Positions 35,635 to 45,448 are shown, counted from the stretch's first letter. The stretch is 64,000 nt of DNA from Granulicella sp. L60 (GCF_009765825.1 NZ_LMUR01000011.1:124001-188000), one strand, 5' to 3'. Numbers and translations: made by a program. Notes: generated by a model from the letters alone, not told the origin.

Positions 35635-37623
35635 TTAGTTTTCGGTGTTCTCGCGTTTGTAGGGTTTTTGCATGAGGGCGCGGGCTTCGTTGACGGCGCC
35701 CTGGGTGTTGTCGTTGGTCTGGACGGCGAGGCGGTACTCGTTGACGGCGCGGTCGCGCTGACCGGTGACGTCGAAGATTCGACCTAGCTCGATGTGACTC
35801 CAGACTTCGACCCACTTGGGGTCGCCGTCGCCGCGGAGGGCGTCGCGGAAGGAGTTTGCGGCGGACTGGTAGTTGCGCTGCATGAAGAAGATCTCGCCGA
35901 TGCGGTAGGAGGCGAGCGAGCTGTTCTTGTTGGAGTCGAGGGCCTTCTGGTATTCGATGAGTGCGCCGGTGAGGTCTCCCTGTGCGACGAGCTGCTGGCC
36001 GCGCAGGACGGCGACGCGAACGGCGAGGTCGGGCGTGCTTTTGAGCAGCCAGTTTTCGGGGTCGATGCTGATGCGGCGGGGGCGGCCGAAGGTTTCGATG
36101 GAGTACTGGGAGTCGGTTCCGGAGACGTCGACGCGGCGGATCTCGGTCTTGCCGTCGGTCTCGATACGGAGCTCGACGGGCATGCGGAAGAGGTCGAGGT
36201 CCTGGGTGATGGCGCCGACGGTGCGGAAGCCCTTATTGTCGCCGAGGCGGAAGACGGTGTACTTGTCTGCGAAGGCGGGTGCGCCGGTGCCGTCGAGCCA
36301 CTGGGCGAAGAAGGCCTGGAGCTCGAGGGTTGAGACGCTTTGGGCGAGGGTCTCGACGTTCGAGCTGCGGATGGACTTGTCAGCGTACTGGGTGAGGAGG
36401 GCGCGCAGGAATTTGACGAAGACGTCGTCGCCCATCTCCCAGCGGAGCATGTGGAAGACCATGGCTCCCTTTTCGAGGGTCATGGATTGGAACTGTGGGG
36501 AGAAGGGATCGAGGCGGCCGATGGTGGTGAGGGGTTCGGTGTCGTAGGCGAGCGCGCCGGCGGAGATGTCGGTGACGGCGGTCTGGAAGGCGTTCTTGCC
36601 GGCGGAGTCTTCGAGGTACATCAACTCGGCGTAGCGGGACATGCCGTTGGTGATCCAGGCGTCGTTGAGGGTGGCGGGCGAGACCTGGCTGCCCCACCAC
36701 TGGTGGGCGATGGTGTTGGAGAGGAGGCGCTGCTCGTTGCGGGCGGCGATACGGCCTCCGGCGATGGCGGCGATCTCGGGTGCCCAGGCGGCGGAGACGG
36801 CGTCGTCGGGGAGTTCGACGAGGTTCATGTGGGTGGATTCGGGCTGGCCGAAGGTACCTGACATATAGAGGTACTCGCGTTCGGCGGTGCGGGCGAAGTC
36901 CTGCGCGAACTCTTTGTGTTTTTCGGTGACGTAGACGCGCATATTTCCGGCGACGATGGGGTCGATGAACTTGCCGGCGATGATGGTGCCGGGGAAGCCG
37001 GGTTTGGCCCACTTGAAGGTGTACTCGGTGCGGTTGCCGGGTAGGCTCTTCTGGGCGGCGACGCCGCTTCCGCTGCCGATGACGCGCTCGTCGGAGGGGA
37101 CGCGGACGCGGATCTCGGCGGTGAAGCGGTCGGTGAAGAGGCCGGTCATGGGGAACCAGCGGCCGGGATAGAGCAGGATGCTGATGGGGTCTTCGATGGC
37201 GGCCATCTTGATACCTTCGACGGGGCTGGTGTCGGAGCCTTTGAGCGCGCCGGAGTACTCGAAGTGCCAGGTGGTGCTGGAGCCTTTTGCGAGCGGTGTG
37301 GCGAGGTTGAAGCGGACGGTGCTGTTGTTGGTGAGGCGCTCGGACTCCAGCAGCTGGTTTTTGGCGTCGGTGGCTTTGGTGATCTGGAGGCCGTTGTTCA
37401 GTTCGAAGGTGGGGGTGGTGAGGTCTTCGAGCGCGGTGAAGGTCACGTCGGCGGTAGCGGTGAGGCGGTTGACGGCGGGGTCGAGGTCGGCGCTGATGAC
37501 GTAGGCGGTAATCTGCATCTGCGGCCTGACGGGGGCGGCCCAGATGGCCGTGGTGGCCGCGGTGAGCAGGTATATCGGGAGCAGCTTTGCTGCCGGGTTT
37601 CGAAGATTAAATAGAGCGCGCAT
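35635..37623 (-). CDS. Secreted M1-aminopeptidase-like protein lacking zinc-site residues, with C-terminal TPR
   Basis: The N-terminal signal peptide (LLPIYLLTAATTAIWAAPV) and beta-sandwich domain (YVISADLDPAVNRLTATADV) match M1-family peptidases. At the active site the usual HExxHQWWG is NTIAHQWWG: His and the catalytic Glu are replaced by Asn303 and Thr304, only His307 remains. The third zinc ligand, Glu in the NEG motif, is Asn326 (WITNGMSRY). No GAMEN motif is seen. The chain is otherwise full and in frame. TPR-like helices follow (about 545-650: QGDLTGALIEYQKALDSNKN). It is therefore most likely a non-enzymatic relative, maybe a peptide-binding or scaffold protein. Confidence 0.85.
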   Translation of the reverse strand: MRALFNLRNPAAKLLPIYLLTAATTAIWAAPVRPQMQITAYVISADLDPAVNRLTATADVTFTALEDLTTPTFELNNGLQITKATDAKNQLLESERLTNNSTVRFNLATPLAKGSSTTWHFEYSGALKGSDTSPVEGIKMAAIEDPISILLYPGRWFPMTGLFTDRFTAEIRVRVPSDERVIGSGSGVAAQKSLPGNRTEYTFKWAKPGFPGTIIAGKFIDPIVAGNMRVYVTEKHKEFAQDFARTAEREYLYMSGTFGQPESTHMNLVELPDDAVSAAWAPEIAAIAGGRIAARNEQRLLSNTIAHQWWGSQVSPATLNDAWITNGMSRYAELMYLEDSAGKNAFQTAVTDISAGALAYDTEPLTTIGRLDPFSPQFQSMTLEKGAMVFHMLRWEMGDDVFVKFLRALLTQYADKSIRSSNVETLAQSVSTLELQAFFAQWLDGTGAPAFADKYTVFRLGDNKGFRTVGAITQDLDLFRMPVELRIETDGKTEIRRVDVSGTDSQYSIETFGRPRRISIDPENWLLKSTPDLAVRVAVLRGQQLVAQGDLTGALIEYQKALDSNKNSSLASYRIGEIFFMQRNYQSAANSFRDALRGDGDPKWVEVWSHIELGRIFDVTGQRDRAVNEYRLAVQTNDNTQGAVNEARALMQKPYKRENTEN

Positions 37624-37668
37624 GCAGGCTAAAGTTCCTCAGACCATCATGGTACAGCTATCGACCTA

Positions 37669-38925
37669 TTAGACGCTGCGTGCGGAGTTTGGGCCACGAG
37701 GCTGACGGTTCTGTGCCAAAAGCTCTTCGACGGCATCGCAAACCCGGCGGATGGAGCTGGATTCGTCGGTTGGGCGGAGGATGCGGCCGACGTCGGCGAG
37801 ATCGGCGATCATCTGGCTGCGCTGGGGGGTGTCTGAGAGGAGAGGATCGAGGGCGGCGAGGATATTTTCGGCGGTGAAACGGCTTTGGAGGAGTTCGGGG
37901 ACGATGCGGCGACCGGCGATGAGGTTGACCATGGCGATGGGGAGATTGCCGTCGGCGTCGGTCTGGGCAGGGACTTCGGCGGGGTATTCGATGAGGCGTT
38001 TTGCCATGTGGAAGGTGAGCGGGGAGACGCGGTAGACGACGACGAAGGGGTTACCGATGACGGCGGCCTGGACGGTTGCGGTGCCGCTGGCGACGATGCC
38101 GGCGCGGGCGTGGTGGAGGGCTTCGCGGGCGTCTGGGACGAGGTGGAGGTTGGGCGACGGAGGTGCGTTGTTGCGTGTGGTTTGGGAGTGCATCCAGTCG
38201 TTGTCCAGGGTGGAGGCTACGGCGAGGAGGAACTCGTATTTGTGATCGGCGTTGAGACGGGAGGCGGTCTCTAGGAGGACGGGGAGATTGGCGTCGACCT
38301 CTTTGCGGCGGCTTCCGGGCAGGAGGGCGATCCATTGTTTGGCGGGGTCGAGATTATTTTGGGCGGCGTAGTTTTCGCGGGTGATGGCTGGTTTGGGAAG
38401 TTCGGCGAGGGGATGGCCGACGAAGGCTGCATTGACGCCGCGGGCGCGGTAGAAGTCTTCTTCGAAGGGAAAGATGACCATCATGCGGTCGACGCGCTGC
38501 TGCACCCAGCGCAGGCGGGAGCGCTTCCAGGCCCAGAGCTGCGGGCTGACGAAGTAGAGGACGGGGATGCCGAGTTTTTTTAGTTCGCGGGCGAGGCGGA
38601 AGTTGACGTCGGGGAAGTCGATGAGGACGGCGATGTCGGGGCGGCGCTCTTTGATGGAGGCGACGAGGTGTCTGTACTGGCCGTAGATGTAGGGCATGTG
38701 ACGGACGACTTCGGTGATGCCCATGTGGGCGACGTCTTCGGCGCGGACGATGCGCTGGAGACCGGCGGCTTCCATCTCGCGGCCGCCGAGGCCGAAGAAA
38801 TCTGTACCGGGAAGTGAGGTGCGGAGGGCGGTGATGATCTGGGCGCCGTAGTGGTCTCCACTGGCTTCGCCGGCGGAGAGAAAGATGCGCGGGTTGGATC
38901 GGGCGTCGATAGACTTAGTGTAGAT
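37669..38925 (-). CDS. lpxB: Lipid-A-disaccharide synthase; start codon uncertain
   Basis: A GT19 glycosyltransferase that joins UDP-diacylglucosamine and lipid X into the lipid A disaccharide at the inner membrane. Hallmarks: RIFLSAGEASGDHYGA near the N-terminus, GLGGREMEAAG, DFPDVNFRLA, YFVSPQLWAWK, FVGHPLAE, LLPGSRRKEV and VVYRVSPLT. The start is a problem: no ATG, GTG or TTG is in frame between the first conserved residues and the divergent gene at 38944. ATC codons at 38925 and 38910 are the nearest candidates; a TTG at 39039 would need 96 bases of antisense overlap. I give 38925 as a placeholder. Function is clear; the 5' end is not. Confidence 0.85.
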   Translation of the reverse strand: MYTKSIDARSNPRIFLSAGEASGDHYGAQIITALRTSLPGTDFFGLGGREMEAAGLQRIVRAEDVAHMGITEVVRHMPYIYGQYRHLVASIKERRPDIAVLIDFPDVNFRLARELKKLGIPVLYFVSPQLWAWKRSRLRWVQQRVDRMMVIFPFEEDFYRARGVNAAFVGHPLAELPKPAITRENYAAQNNLDPAKQWIALLPGSRRKEVDANLPVLLETASRLNADHKYEFLLAVASTLDNDWMHSQTTRNNAPPSPNLHLVPDAREALHHARAGIVASGTATVQAAVIGNPFVVVYRVSPLTFHMAKRLIEYPAEVPAQTDADGNLPIAMVNLIAGRRIVPELLQSRFTAENILAALDPLLSDTPQRSQMIADLADVGRILRPTDESSSIRRVCDAVEELLAQNRQPRGPNSARSV

Positions 38926-38943
38926 TTTTCTCGAGGTTGGTGC

Positions 38944-39612
38944 ATGGCTGCGAGTGCGGTGAAGCGTTTTCGTGCAGTGCTGGAGCCGGCGAGCAATGGG
39001 CTGGGGTGGGTGATCGCTCGTCTGCCGTTCGATATACAAAAGGCGTGGAAGCAGAAGGTGCGGCTGCGGGTGAAGGTGGAGGTTGGAGGCGAGGTGTTTC
39101 GGACTTCGCTGTTTCCTGACGCGGTGCGCGATGGGTACTTTGTGCTGGTGAACAAGAAGATGCAGCAGGCGGCTGGAGCGAAGGTGGGGGCGATGGTGGA
39201 CTTTGCGATTGAGCCTGATCTGGAGGAGCGCGAGGCGGAGCTGCCGGTCGAGTTTGAACGGCTGCTGAAGCGGGAGAAGGCGCTGGCGAGGTGGTTTGGG
39301 GAGCAGAGCGATTCGCTGCAGCGCGAGGTGGGTAAGTGGCTGAACGGGGTGAAGGGGGAGGAGGCTCGACAGCGGCGGGTGGAGCAGATGGCGGAACGAC
39401 TGCTGCTGACGATGGAAGGGGAGAAGGTGACTCCGCCGGTGATTGAGGCGGCGTTTCGCAGGGTGCCTGCGGCGCGTCGGGGGTGGGAGGCGATGACGGT
39501 GACGCAGAGGCGCGGGCATCTGATGGGGGTGTTTTATTACCAGAGCCCGGAGGCTCGGGAGCGGCGAGTGGAGAAGATGGTGGAGGAGGCGTTGCGGGTG
39601 GCGAAGGGCTAG
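38944..39612 (+). CDS. YdeI/DUF1905-type protein, 222 aa
   Basis: An N-terminal DUF1905-like domain (residues 4-95: KRFRAVLEPASNGLGWVIAR, LPFDIQKAWKQKVRLRVKV, SLFPDAVRDGYFVLVNKKMQ) is followed by a helical region ending in a YdeI-type segment (ERRVEKMVEEALRV). The family's biochemical role is not known to me. It is divergent from lpxB. ATG at 38944 begins the domain; a longer upstream frame would run into lpxB and is rejected. Confidence 0.75.
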   Translation: MAASAVKRFRAVLEPASNGLGWVIARLPFDIQKAWKQKVRLRVKVEVGGEVFRTSLFPDAVRDGYFVLVNKKMQQAAGAKVGAMVDFAIEPDLEEREAELPVEFERLLKREKALARWFGEQSDSLQREVGKWLNGVKGEEARQRRVEQMAERLLLTMEGEKVTPPVIEAAFRRVPAARRGWEAMTVTQRRGHLMGVFYYQSPEARERRVEKMVEEALRVAKG

Positions 39613-40131
39613 GTGTGTCTGATTGCTTTTTGGATGCTGGCAGAGTAGAGGAAGGCATACCCCAGGGGCTAAAGCCCCGTTTCGTGGCGGGGGGCGGGGA
39701 GGCCCGAGGCTAAAGCCTTGGGGTACCTCAGAAGCAAAAGCTTTGGGGTACCTCATCAGAAGCAGGCCGAGGGGTAGGTCGTATCAACCTATAGAACGAT
39801 GCGGAAGTGGTCTGGATGTGGTGCGAGATGAGGAGAGAGTATTGGCACGTCGAGTCAATGGCAGGTCCTTCGACTGCGCCTCTCGCGATGAAACTGCGAG
39901 AGGCTTCGCTCAGGATGACGATTTCTCTATTAATCCATCAATTACGCTCAGGATGACACGTTCTCTATCCATCCATCACTTACGCTCAGGCTATATGTCG
40001 ATATTGCCTAGAGAACTGGGTTACCTCAGACGCAAAAGCCTTTGCACTATATCCAGGAGCGAGAGCCTTGGGTATGTCGAAGCGAGAACTTTGAGAGCCC
40101 AGAAACGTGAGGGGCAGATTCTTCAGGCTGG
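39613..40131. other. Repeat-rich intergenic region
   Basis: About 520 bp with no gene. It carries small palindromes (GGGGCTAAAGCCCC at 39665-39678, AGGCTAAAGCCT at about 39707-39718), a direct repeat (AAAGCCTTGGGGTACCTC and AAAGCTTTGGGGTACCTC, 39712-39754), and several copies of CGCTCAGGATGAC between 39908 and 39990. One more related copy of the last motif is at about 45525. Confidence 0.6.
39660..39760. repeat. Cluster of GGCTAAAGCC palindromes and GGGGTACCTC direct repeats
   Basis: Three related units in tandem. This palindrome type is common between genes in acidobacterial genomes as far as I know; the mechanism of spread is unknown. Confidence 0.6.
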
Positions 40132-42153
40132 TTAGTCGGCGGTGAGGGGTTCGAGGGGGAGGGAGGCGGCTGCGTCTGCGCCAGTGCCGAGTTCCTGGTC
40201 GCGGTACTGGAGTTGGTAGAGCTTCCAGTAGAGGCCGCGGAGGTTGAGCAGTTGCTGGTGGGTGCCGCGTTCGCGTAGCTGGCCTTTGTGCATGACGAGG
40301 ATGGTGTCGGCGCGCTGGATGGTGGAGAGACGATGCGCGATCAGGATGGAGGTGCGTCCGGTGATCATGCGGGTGAGTGCGAGGCGGACACGGAGCTCGG
40401 TCTCGGTGTCGACCGAGGAGGTGGCCTCGTCGAGGATGAGGATGCCGGGATCGTGGGCGAGGGCGCGGGCGAAGCTGATGAGCTGCTTCTGTCCGGTGGA
40501 GAGGGTGGCTCCGCGTTCGCGCACGGGTTCGGCAAACTTCAAAGGGAGGGTGCGGATGAAGTCGCCGACGTTGACCTCGTCGGCTGCGCGCTCGAGGCGT
40601 TCGTCGGTGATCCACTTGGAGCCGAGGCGGATGTTGTCGGCGATGGTGCCGGCGAATAAGAAGGGGTCCTGAAGGACGACGCCGAAGCGCTTTCGGAGTG
40701 CAGTCATGTTCTGTTCACGCACGTCGACGCCATCGACTAGGATGCTGCCGCGCTGGATGTCGTAGAAGCGCATCATGAGGCTGGTGATGGTGGTTTTGCC
40801 GGCGCCGGTGTGGCCGACGATGGCGGCGGTCTCGTCGGGGTCGATGATGAAGCTTACGCCGCTGAGGATCCATTCGATGTCCGCGTAGCCGCGCAGCTCG
40901 TCGTCGGTGGCGGAGGCGACGCGTGCGGCCTGAGCTTCGTCGAGGGTCTGGTAGGTGAACCAGACATTGAGGAATTCGACGCGGCCTGAGGCGTCGCCGG
41001 GGATGGGATGAGCGGGGGAGACGATCTCGGGTTCGGTGTCGAGGAGGCGGAAGACGCGTTCGCTGGCTGCCATGGCTGCCTGCAGGATGTTGTACTTTTC
41101 GCTGAGGTCCTGAATGGGGCGGAAGAATCGCTGCGCGTACTGGATGAAGGCGATGAGGACGCCGAGGGTGACGGTGCCGAAGAAGGAGTGAAGGAGCGCT
41201 GCGCCGTGTTGCTGGTTGCGCAAGACAGCCCAGCCACCGCGCCAGATGACGAGTGCGATGGCGATGGAGCTGAGGAACTCCACGATGGGGTAGTAGAGGG
41301 CGTAGGCGAAGATGGCGTCGGTCCAGGCCTGCTTGTTCTCGGCATTCACGGCGGAGTAGTCGTCGAAGGCGCGTTTTTCGCGGTTGAAGAGTTGGACGAC
41401 GGACATGCCGGAGACGTACTCCTGCGTGAAGGTGTTGATGCGTGCGGTGGCTCCGCGCTGGCGACGATAGCTGTCGCGGACGTGGCGGCGGAAGATCTTG
41501 GTGACGTAGAGAATGATTGGGATGACGGCGATGGTGAGCAGGGCGAGGGGCCAGCTCATGCGCAGCATGATGATGACGATGAAGCTGAGGACGAAGACGT
41601 CTTCGAAGATGGCGAGGACGCCGGAGGTGAACATCTCGTTGAGGGCATCGACGTCTGAGGTGACGCGGGTGACGAGTTTGCCGACGGGGTTGCGATCGAA
41701 GAAGGCAGGCTGCATGCGCTGCAGGTGACGGAAGATCTGGCTGCGCAGGTCGAACATGATCTTCTGGCCGGTCCACTGCATCATGTAGGTTTGCAGGAAC
41801 TCCAGCACGTAGGTGAAGAGGAGCGCGCCGAGGTAGAGGAGGCCGATCTGGGTGATGCCGGTCATGGGGCGCGGGCTGAGATGACGGGCGAGCCAGGAGA
41901 ACTTGCGCGGGGTGTCGTCGGTCATGTAGGTGTCGACGGCGACCTTGACGAGGTAAGGGCCCATGACGTCGCTTCCGGCTTTGAAGAGAATGGCGAGGGC
42001 GGAGAGTGCGGTTTGCAGTTTATACGGACGCAGATAGGTGAGGAGCCTGCGCATGAGACGGCCGTCGTAGGCTTTGCCGAGGACCTCGTCGTCCTGCGCA
42101 GGTTTCTTCGCGGGCTCTTCCCCGGGGGGCTTCGGTTTTTTATCGTCTGCCAT
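40132..42153 (-). CDS. ABC exporter, MsbA/MdlB-like half transporter, 673 aa
   Basis: A fused membrane-ATPase half transporter. Six helices lie in about residues 55-340 (ALLFTYVLEFLQTYMM, LAIFEDVFVLSFIVIIMLRM, PLALLTIAVIPIILYV). The nucleotide-binding domain has Walker A GHTGAGKTT, Q-loop VVLQDPFLFAGTI, signature LSTGQKQL (one residue off the usual LSGGQ), Walker B ILILDEATS and H-loop IAHRLST. It may export lipid, such as lipid A, or drugs. lpxB lies 1.2 kb away, with DUF1905 between. A Lys/Pro-rich N-terminal tail (KKPKPPGEEPAKKP) is notable. Confidence 0.9.
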   Translation of the reverse strand: MADDKKPKPPGEEPAKKPAQDDEVLGKAYDGRLMRRLLTYLRPYKLQTALSALAILFKAGSDVMGPYLVKVAVDTYMTDDTPRKFSWLARHLSPRPMTGITQIGLLYLGALLFTYVLEFLQTYMMQWTGQKIMFDLRSQIFRHLQRMQPAFFDRNPVGKLVTRVTSDVDALNEMFTSGVLAIFEDVFVLSFIVIIMLRMSWPLALLTIAVIPIILYVTKIFRRHVRDSYRRQRGATARINTFTQEYVSGMSVVQLFNREKRAFDDYSAVNAENKQAWTDAIFAYALYYPIVEFLSSIAIALVIWRGGWAVLRNQQHGAALLHSFFGTVTLGVLIAFIQYAQRFFRPIQDLSEKYNILQAAMAASERVFRLLDTEPEIVSPAHPIPGDASGRVEFLNVWFTYQTLDEAQAARVASATDDELRGYADIEWILSGVSFIIDPDETAAIVGHTGAGKTTITSLMMRFYDIQRGSILVDGVDVREQNMTALRKRFGVVLQDPFLFAGTIADNIRLGSKWITDERLERAADEVNVGDFIRTLPLKFAEPVRERGATLSTGQKQLISFARALAHDPGILILDEATSSVDTETELRVRLALTRMITGRTSILIAHRLSTIQRADTILVMHKGQLRERGTHQQLLNLRGLYWKLYQLQYRDQELGTGADAAASLPLEPLTAD

Positions 42154-42227
42154 GTGCTGTCTATATTCTAGATGCTACAGGCGGGCGTAAGACTCCGTTT
42201 GAAGGTGCGTTGAATTGATGCTAGCGG

Positions 42228-43013
42228 CTAAGGGGTGATGTTTGTAGCGACTGCGCCGAGCACTGCGCCTGGTCCGCTCTGTTGAACGAAGGCGACAAGG
42301 CGCATCTGGAAGAGGTTTGCGTTTGCCGGGGCGCTGAGGTTGAACGAGAGGTTGCCGGTGGAGAGATCCTTGAGGCTGCCGACGCGCTGGAGGGTGCGGA
42401 CTACGCCTGCATGGTGGAGGGTGCGGCCGCCGTTCTCGCCGCCGCGCACCTCGGTGGTGTCGGTGGGATCGACGAGGGCGACGTAGAGGTCGCCGCGGAT
42501 TTTGTCCGATGGAATGGGGCTGGCGGATGAGAGCGAGGATGAGACTCGTCTGCCAGCGACGGTGGGACGCGAGAGTACAAGATGGAGCTTGGGCGTCTGG
42601 CGGGCGTGCTGGATTGAGGTTTGGGCATGGGAGGCGTCGTTGCCTACGAACTGGTCGGTGCCGTCGACGACCATCTGGGGTGTGTAGATGGAGTCGATAT
42701 TTAATCGCTGGCCGTACTCTTTCTGCCGCTGGGTGAACTGCGGGGAAGAGAAGCGGTCGTGCCAGCCCTCGCCGTCCCAGTAGTCGACGTGTTCGCCTAG
42801 GACGATGATGTCGGCGCCGTCGATGGGCTGGGCGGCGAGCTTGCCCAGAAGGGCATCGGCTGGCGGGCAGCTGGAGCAGCCTTCGGAGGTGAAGAGCTCC
42901 ACGAGTACGGGGGTGCGTTGAGGAGTGGGTGTTTGGGCGTCGGCTACGGGCGAGAGTGAGACGCACATTGCCAAGACTGCAAGAGATGAGGCGTGGGGGC
43001 GAAGTGCGAACAT
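42228..43013 (-). CDS. DUF1223 thioredoxin-fold secreted protein, 261 aa
   Basis: A signal peptide (LAVLAMCVSLSPVADAQ) precedes VLVELFTSEGCSSCPPADAL, the CxxC-containing segment that defines DUF1223, with VDYWDGEGWHDRFSSP and TPQMVVDGTDQFVG also typical. Function of the family is not established; a redox role in the periplasm is possible. ATG at 43013 has AGAGG upstream and begins the signal peptide. Confidence 0.85.
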   Translation of the reverse strand: MFALRPHASSLAVLAMCVSLSPVADAQTPTPQRTPVLVELFTSEGCSSCPPADALLGKLAAQPIDGADIIVLGEHVDYWDGEGWHDRFSSPQFTQRQKEYGQRLNIDSIYTPQMVVDGTDQFVGNDASHAQTSIQHARQTPKLHLVLSRPTVAGRRVSSSLSSASPIPSDKIRGDLYVALVDPTDTTEVRGGENGGRTLHHAGVVRTLQRVGSLKDLSTGNLSFNLSAPANANLFQMRLVAFVQQSGPGAVLGAVATNITP

Positions 43014-43113
43014 CAGAGTAACCTCTGTTGATTTGGATACAACCTGGGGTGATCGGTTACACGCGAAGGGAAGAATCTTCGTGAAAGAATAGGGATGAGG
43101 CGCATTGATCCGC

Positions 43114-44355
43114 ATGAGCGATGCTGTGGGCATCTACATCTCGATTCCGTTCTGCAAGGCGAAGTGTACGTTCTGCAACTTCGCTTCGGGAGCGTTCGGT
43201 GCGGAACGGATGCCGCGTTATGTCGATCGGCTCTGCGAGGAGATGCGTGCGGTGCGAGCTGGTGCTGATAGGATTTCCGCATCGCTTGGCGGTTCGGTGG
43301 ATACGGTTTACTTCGGCGGTGGTACGCCTAGCTTGTTGTCGGCGACGCAGTTCCGGCAGATCTTCGATGCGCTGCGCGGGGAGTTTGATGTGGCGCGTGA
43401 TGCGGAGATCACGCTTGAGTGTGCTCCGGGTCAGCTTGGGGATGAGACGCTTGATGAGCTGCAGCGGCAGGGAATGAACCGGATCAGCTTTGGTGTGCAG
43501 TCGTTTGTGGATCGCGAGAGCGCTGCGGTTGGCAGGCTGCATACGCGGGAGCAGTGCGAGGCAGAGATTGCGCGTGTTCGCAGGGCGGGGGTTGGCGAGA
43601 TCAATCTTGACTTGATTGCCGGGCTGCCGCACCAGACGGAAGAGAGCTGGAAGTTTTCGGTGGATCAGGCTATTGCGAGCGAAGTGCCGCATGTGAGCGT
43701 TTATTTGCTTGAGGTGGATGAGGACTCGCGACTGGGGCGAGAGATGTTGGAGCAGGGAACGCGCTATGGGGCTGCGGCGGTGCCGTCGGAGGACGATGCG
43801 GCGGGATGGTATGAGCAGGCTTGTTTGACGCTTGATGATGCTGGGGTGGGGCAGTATGAGATCTCGAACTTTGCGAGGAGTGGACATCGCTCGCGGCATA
43901 ACCTGAAGTATTGGACTCGTCAGCCTTACCTGGGTTTTGGCGTGGATGCGCACTCGATGTTGTTGACGGCGGAGGGTGCTGCGCGTTTTGCGAATACGGA
44001 CGATCTGGAGACATATCTTGGTGTTGTTGTGGAGGGAGGGCCGCTGCGATTGTTTGATTCGTCGCAGGGGGTGTCTTCTTCCTCTTCTTTTTGCTCGGAT
44101 GTCGATCACATCGGAGCGGAGGCGGCGTTTGAGGAGTCGCTTTTTCTTGGCCTTCGGCTGAATGAGGGCGTCGATCTCGATCGGGTTCGGGATCAGTTTG
44201 GTGATGCGATGCTTCGTGCGGCGATGCCTGCTCTGCTCGAAGTTCAGGATGCGGGGCTGCTTGAGCTTTACTCTGATCGTATGCGTCTGACGACGCGGGG
44301 CCGGCTGGTGTCGAATGAGGTATTTAGTCGATTGCTTATCCCCTCTGCTGCATAA
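43114..44355 (+). CDS. hemW: HemW-like radical SAM protein, 413 aa
   Basis: Radical SAM protein related to oxygen-independent coproporphyrinogen III oxidase, now seen as a heme chaperone (HemW). The iron-sulfur motif CKAKCTFC has CxxxCxxC, followed by F, as in HemW. FGGGTPSLL, NRISFGVQSF, LDLIAGLPHQT and EISNFARSGHRSRHNLKYW are conserved. Start is either ATG 43114 or TTG 43105; GAGG at about 43097-43100 stands nearer to the TTG. It is divergent from the DUF1223 gene. Confidence 0.92.
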   Translation: MSDAVGIYISIPFCKAKCTFCNFASGAFGAERMPRYVDRLCEEMRAVRAGADRISASLGGSVDTVYFGGGTPSLLSATQFRQIFDALRGEFDVARDAEITLECAPGQLGDETLDELQRQGMNRISFGVQSFVDRESAAVGRLHTREQCEAEIARVRRAGVGEINLDLIAGLPHQTEESWKFSVDQAIASEVPHVSVYLLEVDEDSRLGREMLEQGTRYGAAAVPSEDDAAGWYEQACLTLDDAGVGQYEISNFARSGHRSRHNLKYWTRQPYLGFGVDAHSMLLTAEGAARFANTDDLETYLGVVVEGGPLRLFDSSQGVSSSSSFCSDVDHIGAEAAFEESLFLGLRLNEGVDLDRVRDQFGDAMLRAAMPALLEVQDAGLLELYSDRMRLTTRGRLVSNEVFSRLLIPSAA

Positions 44356-44413
44356 AATCTTCAACCATAACTTTAACCATTTGTCGGGATTTAACTCAGG
44401 AGAAAACTGAACC

Positions 44414-45448
44414 ATGATGATCGATCTGCGCAGCGACACCGTTACCCGTCCTACACCAGCCATGCGCGAGGCAATGGCTTCCGCCGAGGTCGGCGACGAT
44501 GTTTACAGTGAAGACCCGACGATCAATAAGCTGGAGCGGGATGCTGCGGAGGTGTTCGGACGCGAGGCGGCGATCTTTGTTCCTACGGGGACGATGGGCA
44601 ATCAGATCGCTATTCGTCTGCATACGCAGCATGGCCGGGAGGTAATTTGTGAGGCGCGCTCGCATGTGCTGGATTGGGAGATGGCGATGATGGCGGCCTT
44701 CTCCGGTTGCCAGGCGCGTACGGTTGCGGCGGAGCGGGGCATTCTGACGTGGGGACATATTCAGCCGGCGATTGGAGCGAAGATCTACTATCGTGCGCAG
44801 ACTGCGCTGATCTCGCTGGAAAATACGCACAACATGGCTGGCGGTACGGTGACGCCTCTGCCTGTGTTTGAAGAGATCTGGGCGGGAGCACGCGAGGCTG
44901 GACTGCCTGTGCATCTGGATGGGGCTCGTGTTTTTAATGCGGCTACTGCGCTTGGGATCAGCGTGCAGAAGTTGACCAGTGGTTTCGACACGGTGATGTT
45001 CTGTCTGTCGAAGGGGCTTGGCGCGCCGGTGGGTTCGATGCTGGTGGGAAGTAAGAAGGCGATTGAGCAGGCGCGCATACATCGTAAGGCTTTGGGCGGT
45101 GGGATGCGTCAGGCGGGCATTCTGGCGGCTGCGGGGTTGATTGCGCTGCATGAGATGCCGAAGCGTCTTGGCGACGATCATGCTAATGCGCGACTGCTGG
45201 CGGCTGCGGTGGCGGCGGAGCCTAAGGTGGCTGAGATCGATCTTGAAGGGGTGCAGACCAATATTGTTATCTTCACTCTTCGTGAGGGCGGCGATGCTCC
45301 GGCTTTCGTTGCGGGGTTGAAGCAGAGGGGCGTGCTGGCGAGCGCCATCAGTCCGAAGACGGTGCGATTTGTGACGCACTATGACGTGGATCGTGCGATG
45401 TGCGAGCAGGCGGCTACGATCATCTCCGAACAGCTTAGGGCTCTGTAA
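44414..45448 (+). CDS. ltaE: Threonine aldolase (low-specificity type), 344 aa
   Basis: A PLP enzyme that splits L-threonine or L-allo-threonine to glycine and acetaldehyde. The start [20 protein letters not shown] is diagnostic. [11 protein letters not shown], with the Asp binding the PLP nitrogen, and the PLP-lysine segment [13 protein letters not shown] follow, then [12 protein letters not shown]. Length and order match LtaE. CAGGAG precedes the ATG. It follows hemW by 58 bp, so co-transcription is possible. Confidence 0.93.
   Translation: MMIDLRSDTVTRPTPAMREAMASAEVGDDVYSEDPTINKLERDAAEVFGREAAIFVPTGTMGNQIAIRLHTQHGREVICEARSHVLDWEMAMMAAFSGCQARTVAAERGILTWGHIQPAIGAKIYYRAQTALISLENTHNMAGGTVTPLPVFEEIWAGAREAGLPVHLDGARVFNAATALGISVQKLTSGFDTVMFCLSKGLGAPVGSMLVGSKKAIEQARIHRKALGGGMRQAGILAAAGLIALHEMPKRLGDDHANARLLAAAVAAEPKVAEIDLEGVQTNIVIFTLREGGDAPAFVAGLKQRGVLASAISPKTVRFVTHYDVDRAMCEQAATIISEQLRAL

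Noticed and set aside
37669..39756. A 695-residue LpxB
   Set aside because: The first 280 residues are the antisense of the DUF1905 gene and low in complexity.
43057..44463. A 468-codon frame antisense to hemW
   Set aside because: Arg/His/Ile-rich shadow of a gene with clear radical SAM motifs.
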